Below are positions 8,073 through 15,930 of a stretch of DNA of 24,493 bases, one piece after another. Both the position numbers and the translations under genes were made by a program. The stretch comes from a virus: IMG/VR virus record IMGVR_UViG_3300044701_004588, positions 1-24,493 of that record. One strand, given 5' to 3'. How positions within the stretch are numbered: the stretch's first letter is position 1; every line of letters starts with the position of its first letter. The notes under the pieces are model-generated. The model was not told the origin of the DNA. It was given only the letters and a program-made list of their open reading frames with translations, and ran no database searches.

Positions 8073-8619
8073 CTTCGCCTTGCTCTAATAACTCCCACGG
8101 TGTGGCGCGGGGGCAGATGTGGAGGTCGAAGCCGCGGATGTCGTGGTCCGTGGGGCTGGTGGCCACAAGCGCCAGTTTCAACTGCTCCTCCGTGATCTCA
8201 AGCGCTATCAACACCTCCTCACGGGTGCTGCCGCGGTCCAGCATCTTGCGGGCGAGCTGGCCGTTGCGGCGTACGGCGCCGGGGGCCTTCACCAGCCAGT
8301 TGTGGTCGCGGATGAAGTGCAACACGTCGCCTTCAGCGAAGACGGTGAGAAGCGTGGAAAAGGTTCCCTTGGCGGGCTGCCAGGCGCGACACGTCTTGAT
8401 AAAGGCTTGGTCGATGCACGAAAACACATCCTCTGCTGAGACAAAGGGGTATTTCCTGCATAACTTGCGGCCCATGAGGCGCAAAAGGCCCTGGTGCTCG
8501 CGGTACATCGCGGCGATGCGGCGCTGCTCGTCGCGGGTGAGTGGGGTCGCCAAGTAGCCGGTGCGGGGGCGGTGGCGCGCACCGGTGGGGGCGGATGACT
8601 GGGTGGCAACCTGAGCCAT
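8062..8619 (-). CDS. Sigma-70-like transcription factor lacking region 4
   Basis: The protein has 185 aa. Residues about 41-107 fit sigma region 2: 'HQGLLRLMGRKL', then an 'AEDVFSCIDQAFIKTCRAW' helix, then 'GTFSTLLTVFAEGDVLHFIR', comparable with the conserved 'D-L-x-Q-E-G-x-x-G-L' and 'G-T-F-S-T-Y-A-x-x-x-I-R' segments. Residues about 108-152 fit region 3, including 'STREEVLIALEITEEQLKLA'. Only about 30 residues follow, so no region 4 (-35 recognition) is present. Small phage late sigma factors such as T4 gp55 also lack a normal region 4. It would direct host RNA polymerase to phage promoters. It lies between the head-tail adaptor and tail tube genes, an uncommon place for a sigma gene. Family assignment is from motif reading only. 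Confidence 0.75.
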   Translation of the reverse strand: MAQVATQSSAPTGARHRPRTGYLATPLTRDEQRRIAAMYREHQGLLRLMGRKLCRKYPFVSAEDVFSCIDQAFIKTCRAWQPAKGTFSTLLTVFAEGDVLHFIRDHNWLVKAPGAVRRNGQLARKMLDRGSTREEVLIALEITEEQLKLALVATSPTDHDIRGFDLHICPRATPWELLEQGEAAT

Positions 8620-8651
8620 TCCCTAGTCTATGGCGGACCTACCTAGGTACG

Positions 8652-9221
8652 TCAGCTGCGGGTGATCGCGACCGCGCCGCCAATGCCGCCGCCCGTGGAG
8701 CTGGTGGTGAGACAGCCCAAAATAGTGGCGAGGTGGGGCAGCACTGTCAGTGGGGTGACGGCTTTTGTCGTGCTGTTGCCCACGTTGGTGTTCCACTCCA
8801 GCTCCATTACGTCCAGCTTCAGACGCTTGAGGTCGCGGTTGGGAACGCCGGTGACGAGGGCGCTGGTGGTGGGGCTGTTGCGCAGCAGGGTGGGGTCGCT
8901 GAGCAGTGCGTTGGCGAGGTCGAAGGTGGCGAGCTCGACTTCGCGCGGGATTGTGGTGGTGCTGGGGGTTTTGTCGCCGCAGCTGGCGTCAGCGCGGGGC
9001 CAGGCCAACGCTTGGGTTGTGGTTGCGCGACTGCCGATCCAACTCAGTGTTTCGAGGCCGTTGGTTGCAGTCACCAGCGCTTTCGCTTTGTTGTCGGCGC
9101 TGGCGCTGCTCCACGCAAGCGTGCCCACCATGCCGTCGGCGATGCTGTCTGCAGCAGCAACGGTTAGGTAGCTGTTGGCGTCGGCGGCGCCGGCCGTCGC
9201 AACAATCGTGGGCGCAGACAT
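8652..9221 (-). CDS. DnaT-like head-tail adaptor
   Basis: The 189-aa sequence has the pattern of the phage 'DnaT-like' family that occupies the head-tail adaptor position. It begins with 'GAADANSYLTVAAADSIADG', then 'KAKALVTATNGLETLSWIGS', a 'LAWPRADA' motif and 'IPREVELATFDLANALL'. Such proteins are mostly helical and form the ring under the portal. Despite the family name, no DNA-binding role is needed here. The ATG at 9221 is 60 bp from the divergent plus-strand ATG at 9282. The next minus-strand gene, the sigma-like factor, starts 32 bp downstream across a CCTAGG-containing spacer. Confidence 0.78.
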   Translation of the reverse strand: MSAPTIVATAGAADANSYLTVAAADSIADGMVGTLAWSSASADNKAKALVTATNGLETLSWIGSRATTTQALAWPRADASCGDKTPSTTTIPREVELATFDLANALLSDPTLLRNSPTTSALVTGVPNRDLKRLKLDVMELEWNTNVGNSTTKAVTPLTVLPHLATILGCLTTSSTGGGIGGAVAITRS

Positions 9222-9250
9222 CGCTTGGGCGCTTTATCCGAGCTTTCCGG

Positions 9251-9261
9251 GGGCAACTTCG
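9251..9261 (+). promoter_or_regulatory. Plus-strand copy of the CGGCAACTTAG element
   Basis: The plus strand reads GGGCAACTTCG (9 of 11). It ends 20 nt before ATG 9282, which is on the same strand. This supports 9282 as the start and shows that the element follows gene direction. Confidence 0.5.
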
Positions 9262-9281
9262 GTTGTAATCGTACCCGCAAC

Positions 9282-9554
9282 ATGAGCGAACAAGACAACG
9301 CAGCCGGCGCTAGGGCGCCCAAGAAGAAAGTGGCGAAGAAAGAAGAGGTGGGTGTTGCTGGGGTGCGGAAGTGGGAAGATGTTGTGCCCAAGATTCGGGA
9401 GATGAAGGAATCGGGGGCGACGGTGCCGGAGATTGCAGAGAAGCTGGAGCTCAGCTATGTGCTGGTGAATCAGGTGATGCTGCAGAGCTACAAGATGTCC
9501 GTGGACACCATTGGGGTGTTTGAACGGCAAGAGCGGATGCGGTTGGGGCTGTGA
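9282..9554 (+). CDS. Small HTH-containing protein on the opposite strand of the head operon
   Basis: The 90-aa protein has a Lys-rich N-terminus ('APKKKVAKKEE') and a probable helix-turn-helix at about residues 47-72 ('GATVPEIAEKLELSYVLVNQ'). The frame is open upstream to 9225. I prefer ATG 9282 because the GGGCAACTTCG element lies 20 nt before it and the extra residues look like translated spacer. It overlaps the next gene by TGATG. It could be a regulator of late transcription or a small connector protein. No family is recognised. Confidence 0.68.
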   Translation: MSEQDNAAGARAPKKKVAKKEEVGVAGVRKWEDVVPKIREMKESGATVPEIAEKLELSYVLVNQVMLQSYKMSVDTIGVFERQERMRLGL

Positions 9555-9754
9555 TGCAGAGCGCACGGGACTTCAATACTGAAGTTCGTGCGCCTTTCAA
9601 TGGGCCGATTTCGCACATCCTTAAGGCGATTGATGCGCACACTGCCCTCTACTTCAAAGGGGGTGGTGTGTGGCACCTTGAGCAGGCGCAGGTGCTGCGG
9701 GGGTATGTGCGGGGGCTGAAGGAATGGATTAAGGCTGAGGAGCAAAGGCATTAA
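9554..9754 (+). CDS. Small hypothetical protein, second gene of the plus-strand pair
   Basis: This 66-aa protein is probably helical ('HILKAIDAHTALYFKGG', 'LEQAQVLRGYVRGLKEWI'). The frame also opens with GTG at 9551, but the ATG at 9554 overlaps the stop of the HTH gene and is preferred. Short proteins with a C-terminal 'L-R-x-Y-V-R-x-L-K-x-W-I' helix occur near capsid genes of some phages as I recall, without known function. Its stop codon abuts the A-run that is the T-run of the oppositely directed capsid terminator. Confidence 0.65.
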   Translation: MQSARDFNTEVRAPFNGPISHILKAIDAHTALYFKGGGVWHLEQAQVLRGYVRGLKEWIKAEEQRH

Positions 9755-9776
9755 AAAAGCCCCGCCGAAGCGGGGC
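9753..9776 (-). terminator. Intrinsic terminator after the major capsid gene
   Basis: On the minus strand the stem GCCCCGC with loop TTCG pairs with GCGGGGC and is followed by TTTTTT. It lies 18 bp after the capsid stop. The T-run overlaps the stop codon of the plus-strand gene ending at 9754. Confidence 0.92.
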
Positions 9777-9793
9777 CGGGGCGCAAGAGGCGA

Positions 9794-10873
9794 TCAGGAG
9801 TAGACGCCGGTGTCGAAGGGGGTGTTGACGAGGAGACGCACCAGGGGCACGTTGCGCACGTCGTTGTAGGCGAGGCCCCAGGATGCGGTGGCACCCAGGT
9901 TGCCGGTGGTGGCAGCGTTGGTGGGGTTGTCGCCTGCGGCTGCCCACTTGGTGCCGGCTACGTGGTAGCCGTAGTGGTAATCGCAGATCAACAGATCCTG
10001 GAAGGAGCTCTTGTTGCGGTCGGTTTCGACGCGCAGCTCCTGTTGGGCGCCTTCTGCAATCACGCCAGCGCCGAACAGGTACACGGGGTACTTGTTCAGG
10101 TGGGTGGCGGTGCCGCCGCTGATTACACCGATCTGGTCGTCGATGATGACGCGCAGGCCGGCGAAGGTGTTGTAGCTGACGCCGGTGAGGCCGCTACCGG
10201 CAGACACAGTGCTGCCGCTCACCTGCACTTGCAGGTAGCCGGTTTGCTCCAGGTAGTGTGCGACGTTCGAGTGCATCGCGATGGCAGTCAGCTCGCTGCT
10301 GCGCTCGCCCAGGTTCGCCTTGGCCGTCACCACGTTGGCCGCGGTCAGGTAGTTGCTGGCGGTGGCAGTGGTGGTGCCGGTGACATCGGTGGTGTTGCCG
10401 CCGAGCACGCCGGAGCCGGCGATGCTGCCGAACAGACCGCCCAGTTGGGCCAGCAGAGTGGCGCTCTTCTTCTTGGCGATGGCGCCAGCCAGTTGGTTGG
10501 CGACGTGGCCGAGGGGGTCAGCGCCCGAGCCGAGGCGGCTGAGGTCGTCGGTGGCGAACTGGAAGCCCCTGTGCAGAATCGTCATGATCTGCTCGTCGGC
10601 AGTGACGTTCTGGCTGGTCAGGTAGCCGGCGCCAGAGGTGCCCCAGCTGTTGCCGCTGGTGATGACCTCTTCGGTCAGACCGCCGATGTTGTCGAAGAAG
10701 GGCACGCGAACGCGGGTGCCGCCGGCGCGGGCGTCCAGGGCTGCGTTGCGGGTGATCACACCAGACTGCAGAAATGCAGACTGCTCGAAGATGCGCTCCG
10801 AGGTGTACTGGAGGAACTCGGGGCGGGTGACAAGGTTGGACAGGAAGGTCCCGCCCATGTTCTGTTGGGCCAT
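9794..10873 (-). CDS. Major capsid protein
   Basis: The 359-aa protein resembles the Gp13-like / 'coat protein' branch of HK97-fold capsids. It opens with 'FLSNLVTRPEFLQYTSERIF', then 'SGVITRNAALDARAGGTRVR' and 'VPFFDNIGGLTEEV' (N-arm and E-loop like text), an 'AIAKKKSATLLAQLGGLFGS' spine helix and 'LRVIIDDQIG' in the axial domain. It forms the icosahedral shell on the scaffold encoded just upstream. No protease gene or cleavage delta domain is seen, so maturation without proteolysis is likely. The ATG has no clear ribosome binding site. A strong terminator follows the stop. Confidence 0.9.
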   Translation of the reverse strand: MAQQNMGGTFLSNLVTRPEFLQYTSERIFEQSAFLQSGVITRNAALDARAGGTRVRVPFFDNIGGLTEEVITSGNSWGTSGAGYLTSQNVTADEQIMTILHRGFQFATDDLSRLGSGADPLGHVANQLAGAIAKKKSATLLAQLGGLFGSIAGSGVLGGNTTDVTGTTTATASNYLTAANVVTAKANLGERSSELTAIAMHSNVAHYLEQTGYLQVQVSGSTVSAGSGLTGVSYNTFAGLRVIIDDQIGVISGGTATHLNKYPVYLFGAGVIAEGAQQELRVETDRNKSSFQDLLICDYHYGYHVAGTKWAAAGDNPTNAATTGNLGATASWGLAYNDVRNVPLVRLLVNTPFDTGVYS

Positions 10874-10901
10874 TGTTCTGTAGTGCGGGGTTTACCGTGA
10901 A

Positions 10902-11630
10902 TTACCCGCGGCCGGCCTCGGCCTTTAGGGCGCGGGCGAGCTCGGGGTTGTCCGCTTCAAGGCGCAGCGCTTCGGTGAGGTTGAAGCTTTCGGCCTTGTA
11001 CGGGTTGCGGGTGCCGGCAGCGGTGCTGGCGCTCGCGGTGGCTCCCATGCCTCGGGCTGTAACAGCCGCAAAGTGGTGGTCCCAGCCACTGCCCGCTGAC
11101 TTCAGGGTCTGCAGGTGGGTTTCGAGGGGGTGCTCGATGCCGTTGACGACAACGACGGGGTCGCCGTTGGAGTCGCGAAGCTGGGGTGAGAGAAGGCCGT
11201 AAAGCTGCTCGGGCGCTAAGGCGTTCGCTGCACTGATGGCGTTGATTGCACTCGCGCGGAGACGTTCGGCGCTAATGGCGCTTTCTTTCTCGTTGAGCTG
11301 CGCTTCGAGCTCACTGATGCGCTGCACCAGTCGTGCGTTCTCTGCGGTGGCGTCGTTCCACAACTGCTTGTACTCACCGCTGGATTCCAGGGTTTGTTGT
11401 GTTGTGGACTTGAGCTTTGCCTCTAACTCGCGGAGTCGTTTTTCACTCTCGCCGAGACGCTCGTTGAGCGTTCGGTTGGCTTCGCCTTTGCTCAAATTGT
11501 CCTTCTGGACAAGTTCAAGCTTCGTGCGGAGAGCGGTCAGTTCGTCGGCGGTTGGGGCACTGGCGGGTTGCTGAGTCACGGACTCAACTGACTCCTCCAC
11601 GGGAGGAGTCCCCACGACTTGCTCAGGCAT
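10902..11630 (-). CDS. Capsid scaffolding protein
   Basis: The 242-aa protein has an acidic, Pro/Gln-rich start followed by a long coiled coil at about residues 28-125 ('ELTALRTKLELVQKDNLSKG', 'LGESEKRLRELEAKLKSTTQ', 'LVQRISELEAQLNEKESAIS'). The C-terminal third ends in a basic and acidic helix ('LRLEADNPELARALKAEAG'). Size, composition and position directly before the capsid gene are those of phage scaffolds, which direct shell assembly and then leave. An exact CGGCAACTTAG element ends 21 nt before the ATG and may drive scaffold and capsid together, since no terminator is seen between them. Confidence 0.85.
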   Translation of the reverse strand: MPEQVVGTPPVEESVESVTQQPASAPTADELTALRTKLELVQKDNLSKGEANRTLNERLGESEKRLRELEAKLKSTTQQTLESSGEYKQLWNDATAENARLVQRISELEAQLNEKESAISAERLRASAINAISAANALAPEQLYGLLSPQLRDSNGDPVVVVNGIEHPLETHLQTLKSAGSGWDHHFAAVTARGMGATASASTAAGTRNPYKAESFNLTEALRLEADNPELARALKAEAGRG

Positions 11631-11651
11631 GGGGGTGGGTATAGGGACGCA

Positions 11652-11662
11652 CTAAGTTGCCG
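11652..11662 (-). promoter_or_regulatory. CGGCAACTTAG element before the scaffold gene
   Basis: Exact 11-bp copy in the 42-bp spacer after the MuF-like gene, ending 21 nt before ATG 11630. It does not form part of a stop codon of the upstream gene. Confidence 0.65.
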
Positions 11663-11672
11663 TCGCTGCGTG

Positions 11673-12554
11673 TTAATTAGCTGGGGCAGGTGTCGGGATG
11701 GGGAGGATGCGGCACCGGCAACGTGGGTGAACCGGTGGTACATACGGGAACCCCGTGTAGCGGTCGGAGGTGCGGCCGTCGAGCGGGCGGCAGATGGGGC
11801 ACGTCTTGGGGTCGAGAATGGCGTGCCATCGCCAGCCGGCGCTCGCAAATGCAGGGGCGCCTGTGGCTTCCAACACGAAAGGGCGGCCCGTGAGGTACGC
11901 CTGGCGATCAAAGACGGCGCGCTCCGCTTGGCCGCTTACCTCCCAGATTGCGTTCGCAATTAGCGCTGTGTCGCGGTTGCGTAGGGCGCTATACAGCGTG
12001 CCGCGGGCGTTGATGGGTTGGATGAAGCCCTGGCGCACGCGCTCTGCAACGACCATCCGCGCGATTTCAATGGTGGGGTCGTCGCGCATCACCGCCGTGG
12101 TGAGCTTGGCGCGGATCGCGCGGAGGTGCGCAGCGGTGAAGGGGCTGAAGCCGGTGCGGGGGTCGGCTGTAAACAGAGACAGCAAGCTGCGCCCTCCGCT
12201 GCGCGCGGTGCCCAGCAGCCCGTCCCCGCGCCGGGGGCGGTAGTCGCGCAAGGTCATGTCGAGGGCGGCGTAGTCCGCGGCGCGGCGGGCGTGCTCCTCG
12301 TCCACAAACTCCAGGCGGGTCAGCAAAATGCTGCGGAACCGCTGGGCGTAATCTTCGAGCTCTAGGGCTAGCGGCGCGAGGAGCGAGTTGAGGATCAGCT
12401 GGCGGCCTAGGCCGGTGTCGGGGAGGCTCGCAATTAGCGATTGGCGGAAACGCCACAGCAGCAGGATCAGCAGGGCGCGGGTGTCGTCTTCAACGCTCTT
12501 CTCGTCGCGCCGGAGCGCAGCTTCGCTCGCGTACAGGTACTCGTCGGGGGTCAT
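11673..12554 (-). CDS. MuF-like minor head protein
   Basis: The protein has 293 aa. Its C-terminal domain carries the classic MuF pattern: 'WHAILDPKTCPICRPLDG', then 'VPPVHPRCRCRI'. The Cys and His residues of that motif are all present. The N-terminal two thirds are helical and Arg/Leu-rich. MuF-like (SPP1 gp7-like) proteins are carried in the head next to the portal and help morphogenesis or DNA exit. The ATG overlaps the stop of the Cys4 gene (ATGA). The order portal, small protein, MuF, scaffold, capsid is standard. Confidence 0.88.
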   Translation of the reverse strand: MTPDEYLYASEAALRRDEKSVEDDTRALLILLLWRFRQSLIASLPDTGLGRQLILNSLLAPLALELEDYAQRFRSILLTRLEFVDEEHARRAADYAALDMTLRDYRPRRGDGLLGTARSGGRSLLSLFTADPRTGFSPFTAAHLRAIRAKLTTAVMRDDPTIEIARMVVAERVRQGFIQPINARGTLYSALRNRDTALIANAIWEVSGQAERAVFDRQAYLTGRPFVLEATGAPAFASAGWRWHAILDPKTCPICRPLDGRTSDRYTGFPYVPPVHPRCRCRILPIPTPAPAN

Positions 12555-12808
12555 GCGCTACGCGGGAGAAAGTGCCCGGTGCGCTCATCGCGGTAGTAGT
12601 CCGTTGTCCAGCTGGCGCATACGTCGTGCTCCCCGTGGGTAGTGGGCCAGCCGGTGGAGGGAGGTGGGCTATAGCGGCAGGTGCCGATTAACTCCTCGCT
12701 CTGTTCAGTGGCGCGCCACCAACGGCAGGTAGCGCAGTTCGCGTTAATTGGCACGCTGGTGCTCATGAACTCCTGTTTGACTTCTGCCCATGTGGGGTGG
12801 TGGCGCAT
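12551..12808 (-). CDS. Small four-cysteine protein between portal and MuF genes
   Basis: The 85-aa protein has cysteines in 'NCATCRWW', 'GTCRYSPP' and 'DVCASW', a likely Cys4 zinc or iron site. I know similar short proteins with 'C-x-x-C-x-x-W' and 'G-x-C' motifs from phages, without a set function. The start is uncertain. ATG 12808 lies 12 bp after the portal gene, but ATG 12766 is preceded by AGGAG at 3 nt spacing and would give a 71-aa product beginning 'MSTSVPINANCATC'. All four cysteines are kept in both versions. The stop overlaps the MuF start. Confidence 0.75.
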   Translation of the reverse strand: MRHHPTWAEVKQEFMSTSVPINANCATCRWWRATEQSEELIGTCRYSPPPSTGWPTTHGEHDVCASWTTDYYRDERTGHFLPRSA

Positions 12809-12820
12809 GGTTGTTTTGCC

Positions 12821-14392
12821 CTAGTTGGGGTTGCGGCCGGGGCGTATGGGCGTTGGGAGGGTTTGGCTGCTCATGGATTCGCCCTGGCCGGCGCGGGCGG
12901 CGTTGGTGCGGGTCAGCGCGTCCGGGTTCATGGCGAGTGGGTCGAGACCAAGCGCGGTGTTTTGCTCGTTGATGTAGTCGCGCGTGCGGGTGACTTCCTC
13001 GCCGATGTCCAGGCCCGCGGGGAGCACTTCGCCCTGCTGGAGTACATCCAGCAACGTCTCCTGGCTGATCGCGTTTTGCATGAAGAGCTGGAGCATCGCG
13101 GTGATGGAGTTGCCGTCGAGGAGCTTGTTGTCGTAGTCCTGTTCGATCACGACTTGTGGGGGTTCGAGGCCGACGTACTGGGCGGCGACTTCCAACATGG
13201 AGGTCAGGGCGTTGGCAAGATCGGCGCTGATGAGGGCCATGATCGAGTCGCTGTCGATCCGGTCCATACGCTTCGCTTCCGCAGCGGCGTTGGTGGTGTT
13301 CTGGCGCGTCAATGTGTTGACGCCTAGGCGCGAGATTTGCTCTTCAAGTGCTTCGAGGCACTTGAGCTGGGAGTCGAAGGCGTCGGTGGTGGGTTGGATA
13401 AACTCGCCGCCGCCGTCCACAGGCAGGAGCAGGGCGGTGTTGACGCTGATGCCCAGGGGGCTCTCAGCGTCGGGGTCGAAGCCGCGGAGCGTCAAAATCG
13501 GCATCGAGCCGACGTGCACGCTGTGCATGTAGTCGCAGAAGCGCTGGGCGTAGGCGATGTTGAGGTAGGCGACCTCTAGCAGGGGTGGGACGCTGAGGAG
13601 CGTGGCGCTGCGGTTGCCGTAGACCGTGATGAAGGGGAGACGGTCGAGGCCCGTGTCGCCGCTTTCGTACAACGCCCAGTTGCCGGGGGTGTCCTTGCGC
13701 CAAAGCTCGTAGCGGCCGGGCTCCAAAATGCGGATCTGCTCGACCTGCTCCTCGCCAAAACGCCCCACGTCGCGTAACGCCAGCTCGTGGATGCGGACTT
13801 GGGTGAGCTCCGCTTGGGGGTTGTTGTTGTACGTGCGCCAGCCGCGGATGGTCTGGGGGTGGACGTGGATTAGGTACGGGGCGCTGCGACGGGTGCGGAG
13901 GTCCGCAAGCGTGCGCGCTGGGACTGGGTCGTAGTCGACAATGGCGCTGCTGTGGCCGTACAACAGCGCTGTCTCAAGCTGCTGGCGGGCGAAGCTGTTG
14001 AGCGTTGTCCCGTCGCCGCAGACGTTGTTGGCCCACTCCTCCCAATAAGGGTCGCCCTGGAGCTGGATGCCCTTGCGCAGGATTAGGCCGGCGGCTTGGC
14101 TGGCGAGGCGCTGGAGGAATGGGGGGAGGACGGCGTGGTAGATCCGGCGCTGGTAGGCGCTGTCGTCCTCGCGCGGTTCCTGCGGGATTAAACGGCGGGC
14201 TTCCGCGCGTAATGCGCTGGTGCCGCCCATGCAGACATTGATGGGGTCCCACTTGGGGAGCATCGACAACACTGCGGCGCTGTGGACGCTCGGGTCGTCG
14301 GCCGCGCCAGGGGGTGCCAGCGCAGGAAGGGGCGTGTATTTGCGGGCGGCGGTGAAGTCGTAGCCGGTGTAGGTGCTGTTGGTTGCCGCCAC
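12821..14392 (-). CDS. Portal protein (DUF4055-like)
   Basis: The 523-aa protein forms the dodecameric ring through which DNA enters. Features of the DUF4055 portal group are 'WDPINVCMGGTSALRAEARR', 'EDDSAYQRRIYHAVLPPFLQ' followed by 'GLILRKGIQL', the central 'LLEVAYLNIAYAQRFCDYMH', and 'ISRLGVNTLTRQNTTNAAAE' followed by 'AKRMDRIDSDS'. The length fits. The start is GTG. A GCGTAGCGC sits directly before both this start and the MuF start. It lies downstream of the large terminase with an 80-bp spacer holding two hairpins, and upstream of the MuF-like gene. Confidence 0.88.
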   Translation of the reverse strand: MAATNSTYTGYDFTAARKYTPLPALAPPGAADDPSVHSAAVLSMLPKWDPINVCMGGTSALRAEARRLIPQEPREDDSAYQRRIYHAVLPPFLQRLASQAAGLILRKGIQLQGDPYWEEWANNVCGDGTTLNSFARQQLETALLYGHSSAIVDYDPVPARTLADLRTRRSAPYLIHVHPQTIRGWRTYNNNPQAELTQVRIHELALRDVGRFGEEQVEQIRILEPGRYELWRKDTPGNWALYESGDTGLDRLPFITVYGNRSATLLSVPPLLEVAYLNIAYAQRFCDYMHSVHVGSMPILTLRGFDPDAESPLGISVNTALLLPVDGGGEFIQPTTDAFDSQLKCLEALEEQISRLGVNTLTRQNTTNAAAEAKRMDRIDSDSIMALISADLANALTSMLEVAAQYVGLEPPQVVIEQDYDNKLLDGNSITAMLQLFMQNAISQETLLDVLQQGEVLPAGLDIGEEVTRTRDYINEQNTALGLDPLAMNPDALTRTNAARAGQGESMSSQTLPTPIRPGRNPN

Positions 14393-14429
14393 GCGCTACG
14401 CCAAATACAGGTGCTAATACGAGGTTTCC

Positions 14430-14464
14430 CCTGCCTACGGCAGGACACAGCCCGCGCACGGCTG
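14430..14464. other. Two hairpins between large terminase and portal genes
   Basis: CCTGCC and GGCAGG (14430-14444) form a perfect stem with a 3-nt loop. CAGCC and GGCTG (14448-14464) form a second stem. Neither has a T-run on the minus strand, so they are not ordinary terminators. They could be RNA processing, stability or attenuation structures. Confidence 0.5.
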
Positions 14465-14472
14465 CTTGGCTG

Positions 14473-15831
14473 TTATTTGAACTGGAAGTTGCTGCCGCCT
14501 GTTTGATAGCGGCGGAGTCCCGCAAGGCTGTAGATCACGTAGCCCATTGCGTCGACGGGGCCGGATTTGTCGTCGAGGCCCGTGCCGCTTTTGTCGGGGC
14601 TGCCCTTCTGGTTGTAAGTCTGCGTCTCTAACGAACGGATGAGGTACTTGCAGCTGGGGTGGACGCGGAGGCGGTTGTTGAGTAGGAGCATCTGGACGGC
14701 GTTGACGCGGTCCTCGACGAGGGGGTTGGCGTTTTGGACCTTGATGCGGAGGCCGTGCCGCTTGAGGATGGCGAGGTCGCTCTCGCTCGCGTTGGTTGTG
14801 GTGCGGTGTTTGCTGGCGGCGTCAGGCACCACCGTGAGGAGGCCGCGGTCGATGTGGTCGCCGTATTGCTCTTTCAGGCGGGTGGCAATCGTGGGCGTGT
14901 CTTTGACGTGGAACTCGGTGACGAAGTGGAATACGTCGCCGCGACGGATGCAGATTTCGATGAAGCAGGTGCCGACGTTGAAGTCGCAACCTGCGTAGAT
15001 CATGTCGTCGGGGCGGATTTCTTCGTCGCTCCAATGCACGTCGCGGTCGAAGTAGCTGTAGACCGTTGTTTTGTCGAGGGCGGTGAACTGGCCTTGGAGG
15101 TAGGCGGCGAGGAGCTGGGGTGGGTAGTTGGCGTAGAGGGAGTCGACGAAGCCTGGGGGGAGGTGGGGGTTGTCGAGGGTTTTGGCGCGGATGAGGTGAC
15201 GGTCGGGGCCGGCCTTCTGGTCGAACGTGTTCCACATGAAGCCGTAGCCCTCAGGCGTGGAGGCCAAGGCGAACTGGGGGTTGGTGCCGCCGCGCAGTCG
15301 CGCAAGGATCATCTCGGCGCCCTTTTGCGCTAACTCGAACTTGCTGGTGTCGATTTCGTCGGCGAGCGCAAATGCGAGGTTGGTGCCGCGGATGCGATTC
15401 ACTGCTTCCAACGTCCGGCACAAGATCGTGCATTGGCCGTGGGGCAGGTGCAGGGTGTACTCCGGCTGGGGGCTGGCGCGGTAGTCGTACTCGATGTTGA
15501 AGCGGTCCAAAAACTCGTCGAAGCTGCGGACCCATACGTCGAGCACCATCTGGAACGTGGGCTCGAACACGGCGCCGACCTTGCCCGGGTTGTCCATCGC
15601 CAAAAAAACAGCCTTGGCGCAGAGGGCGACCGTCTTGCCCGCGCCGAAGCCGGCGCATAAGCCCAGGAGCAGGTGGTCGATGTCGTCGACGAAGGCGCGC
15701 TGGTGCGGCAACAGCGACTCGTAAATGGCGTCGCGGAGCGCGGTGTAGGTCGTGCTGCAACGGGTGTCCACCGCGATGGGCGCGTCGAGGCACTTTCCGC
15801 CAGGAACAATGCCAAGAATCCCCACGAACAC
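14473..15831 (-). CDS. terL: Terminase large subunit
   Basis: The 452-aa protein is the packaging motor ATPase and headful or cos nuclease. Walker A is at residues 61-67 (GFGAGKT), Walker B at 152-159 (LAFALADE) and the coupling motif at about 189-194 ('LASTPEG'). The RNase H-like nuclease domain has candidate metal ligands D283 ('GCDFNVG'), D337 ('VVPDAAS') and D427 ('GPVDAMGY'). The length is typical. The start is GTG in this frame. GTG 15825 or the GTG at 15771 are possible, since GCAGG lies directly against the first. Upstream are TATA-like boxes and a CTAAATAGGTAG element. The small subunit candidate is 4.1 kb away, beyond the plus-strand cassette. Confidence 0.94.
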   Translation of the reverse strand: MFVGILGIVPGGKCLDAPIAVDTRCSTTYTALRDAIYESLLPHQRAFVDDIDHLLLGLCAGFGAGKTVALCAKAVFLAMDNPGKVGAVFEPTFQMVLDVWVRSFDEFLDRFNIEYDYRASPQPEYTLHLPHGQCTILCRTLEAVNRIRGTNLAFALADEIDTSKFELAQKGAEMILARLRGGTNPQFALASTPEGYGFMWNTFDQKAGPDRHLIRAKTLDNPHLPPGFVDSLYANYPPQLLAAYLQGQFTALDKTTVYSYFDRDVHWSDEEIRPDDMIYAGCDFNVGTCFIEICIRRGDVFHFVTEFHVKDTPTIATRLKEQYGDHIDRGLLTVVPDAASKHRTTTNASESDLAILKRHGLRIKVQNANPLVEDRVNAVQMLLLNNRLRVHPSCKYLIRSLETQTYNQKGSPDKSGTGLDDKSGPVDAMGYVIYSLAGLRRYQTGGSNFQFK

Positions 15832-15930
15832 CTGCGCTCAGTTCTATACATAGGGTACGAACCGGTGCGGTGGGCTGGGAGCGGGGGTGGGGGAGGGCTA
15901 TATAGGCCGACCTGGAGCATTAAATGAGCG

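Noticed and set aside
9962-10900. Long plus-strand open frame (312 codons) opposite the capsid gene
   Set aside because: It is the mirror of the capsid coding frame in GC-rich DNA; its product is Val/Ala/Gly low-complexity text with no domain, whereas the minus strand encodes a recognisable capsid.
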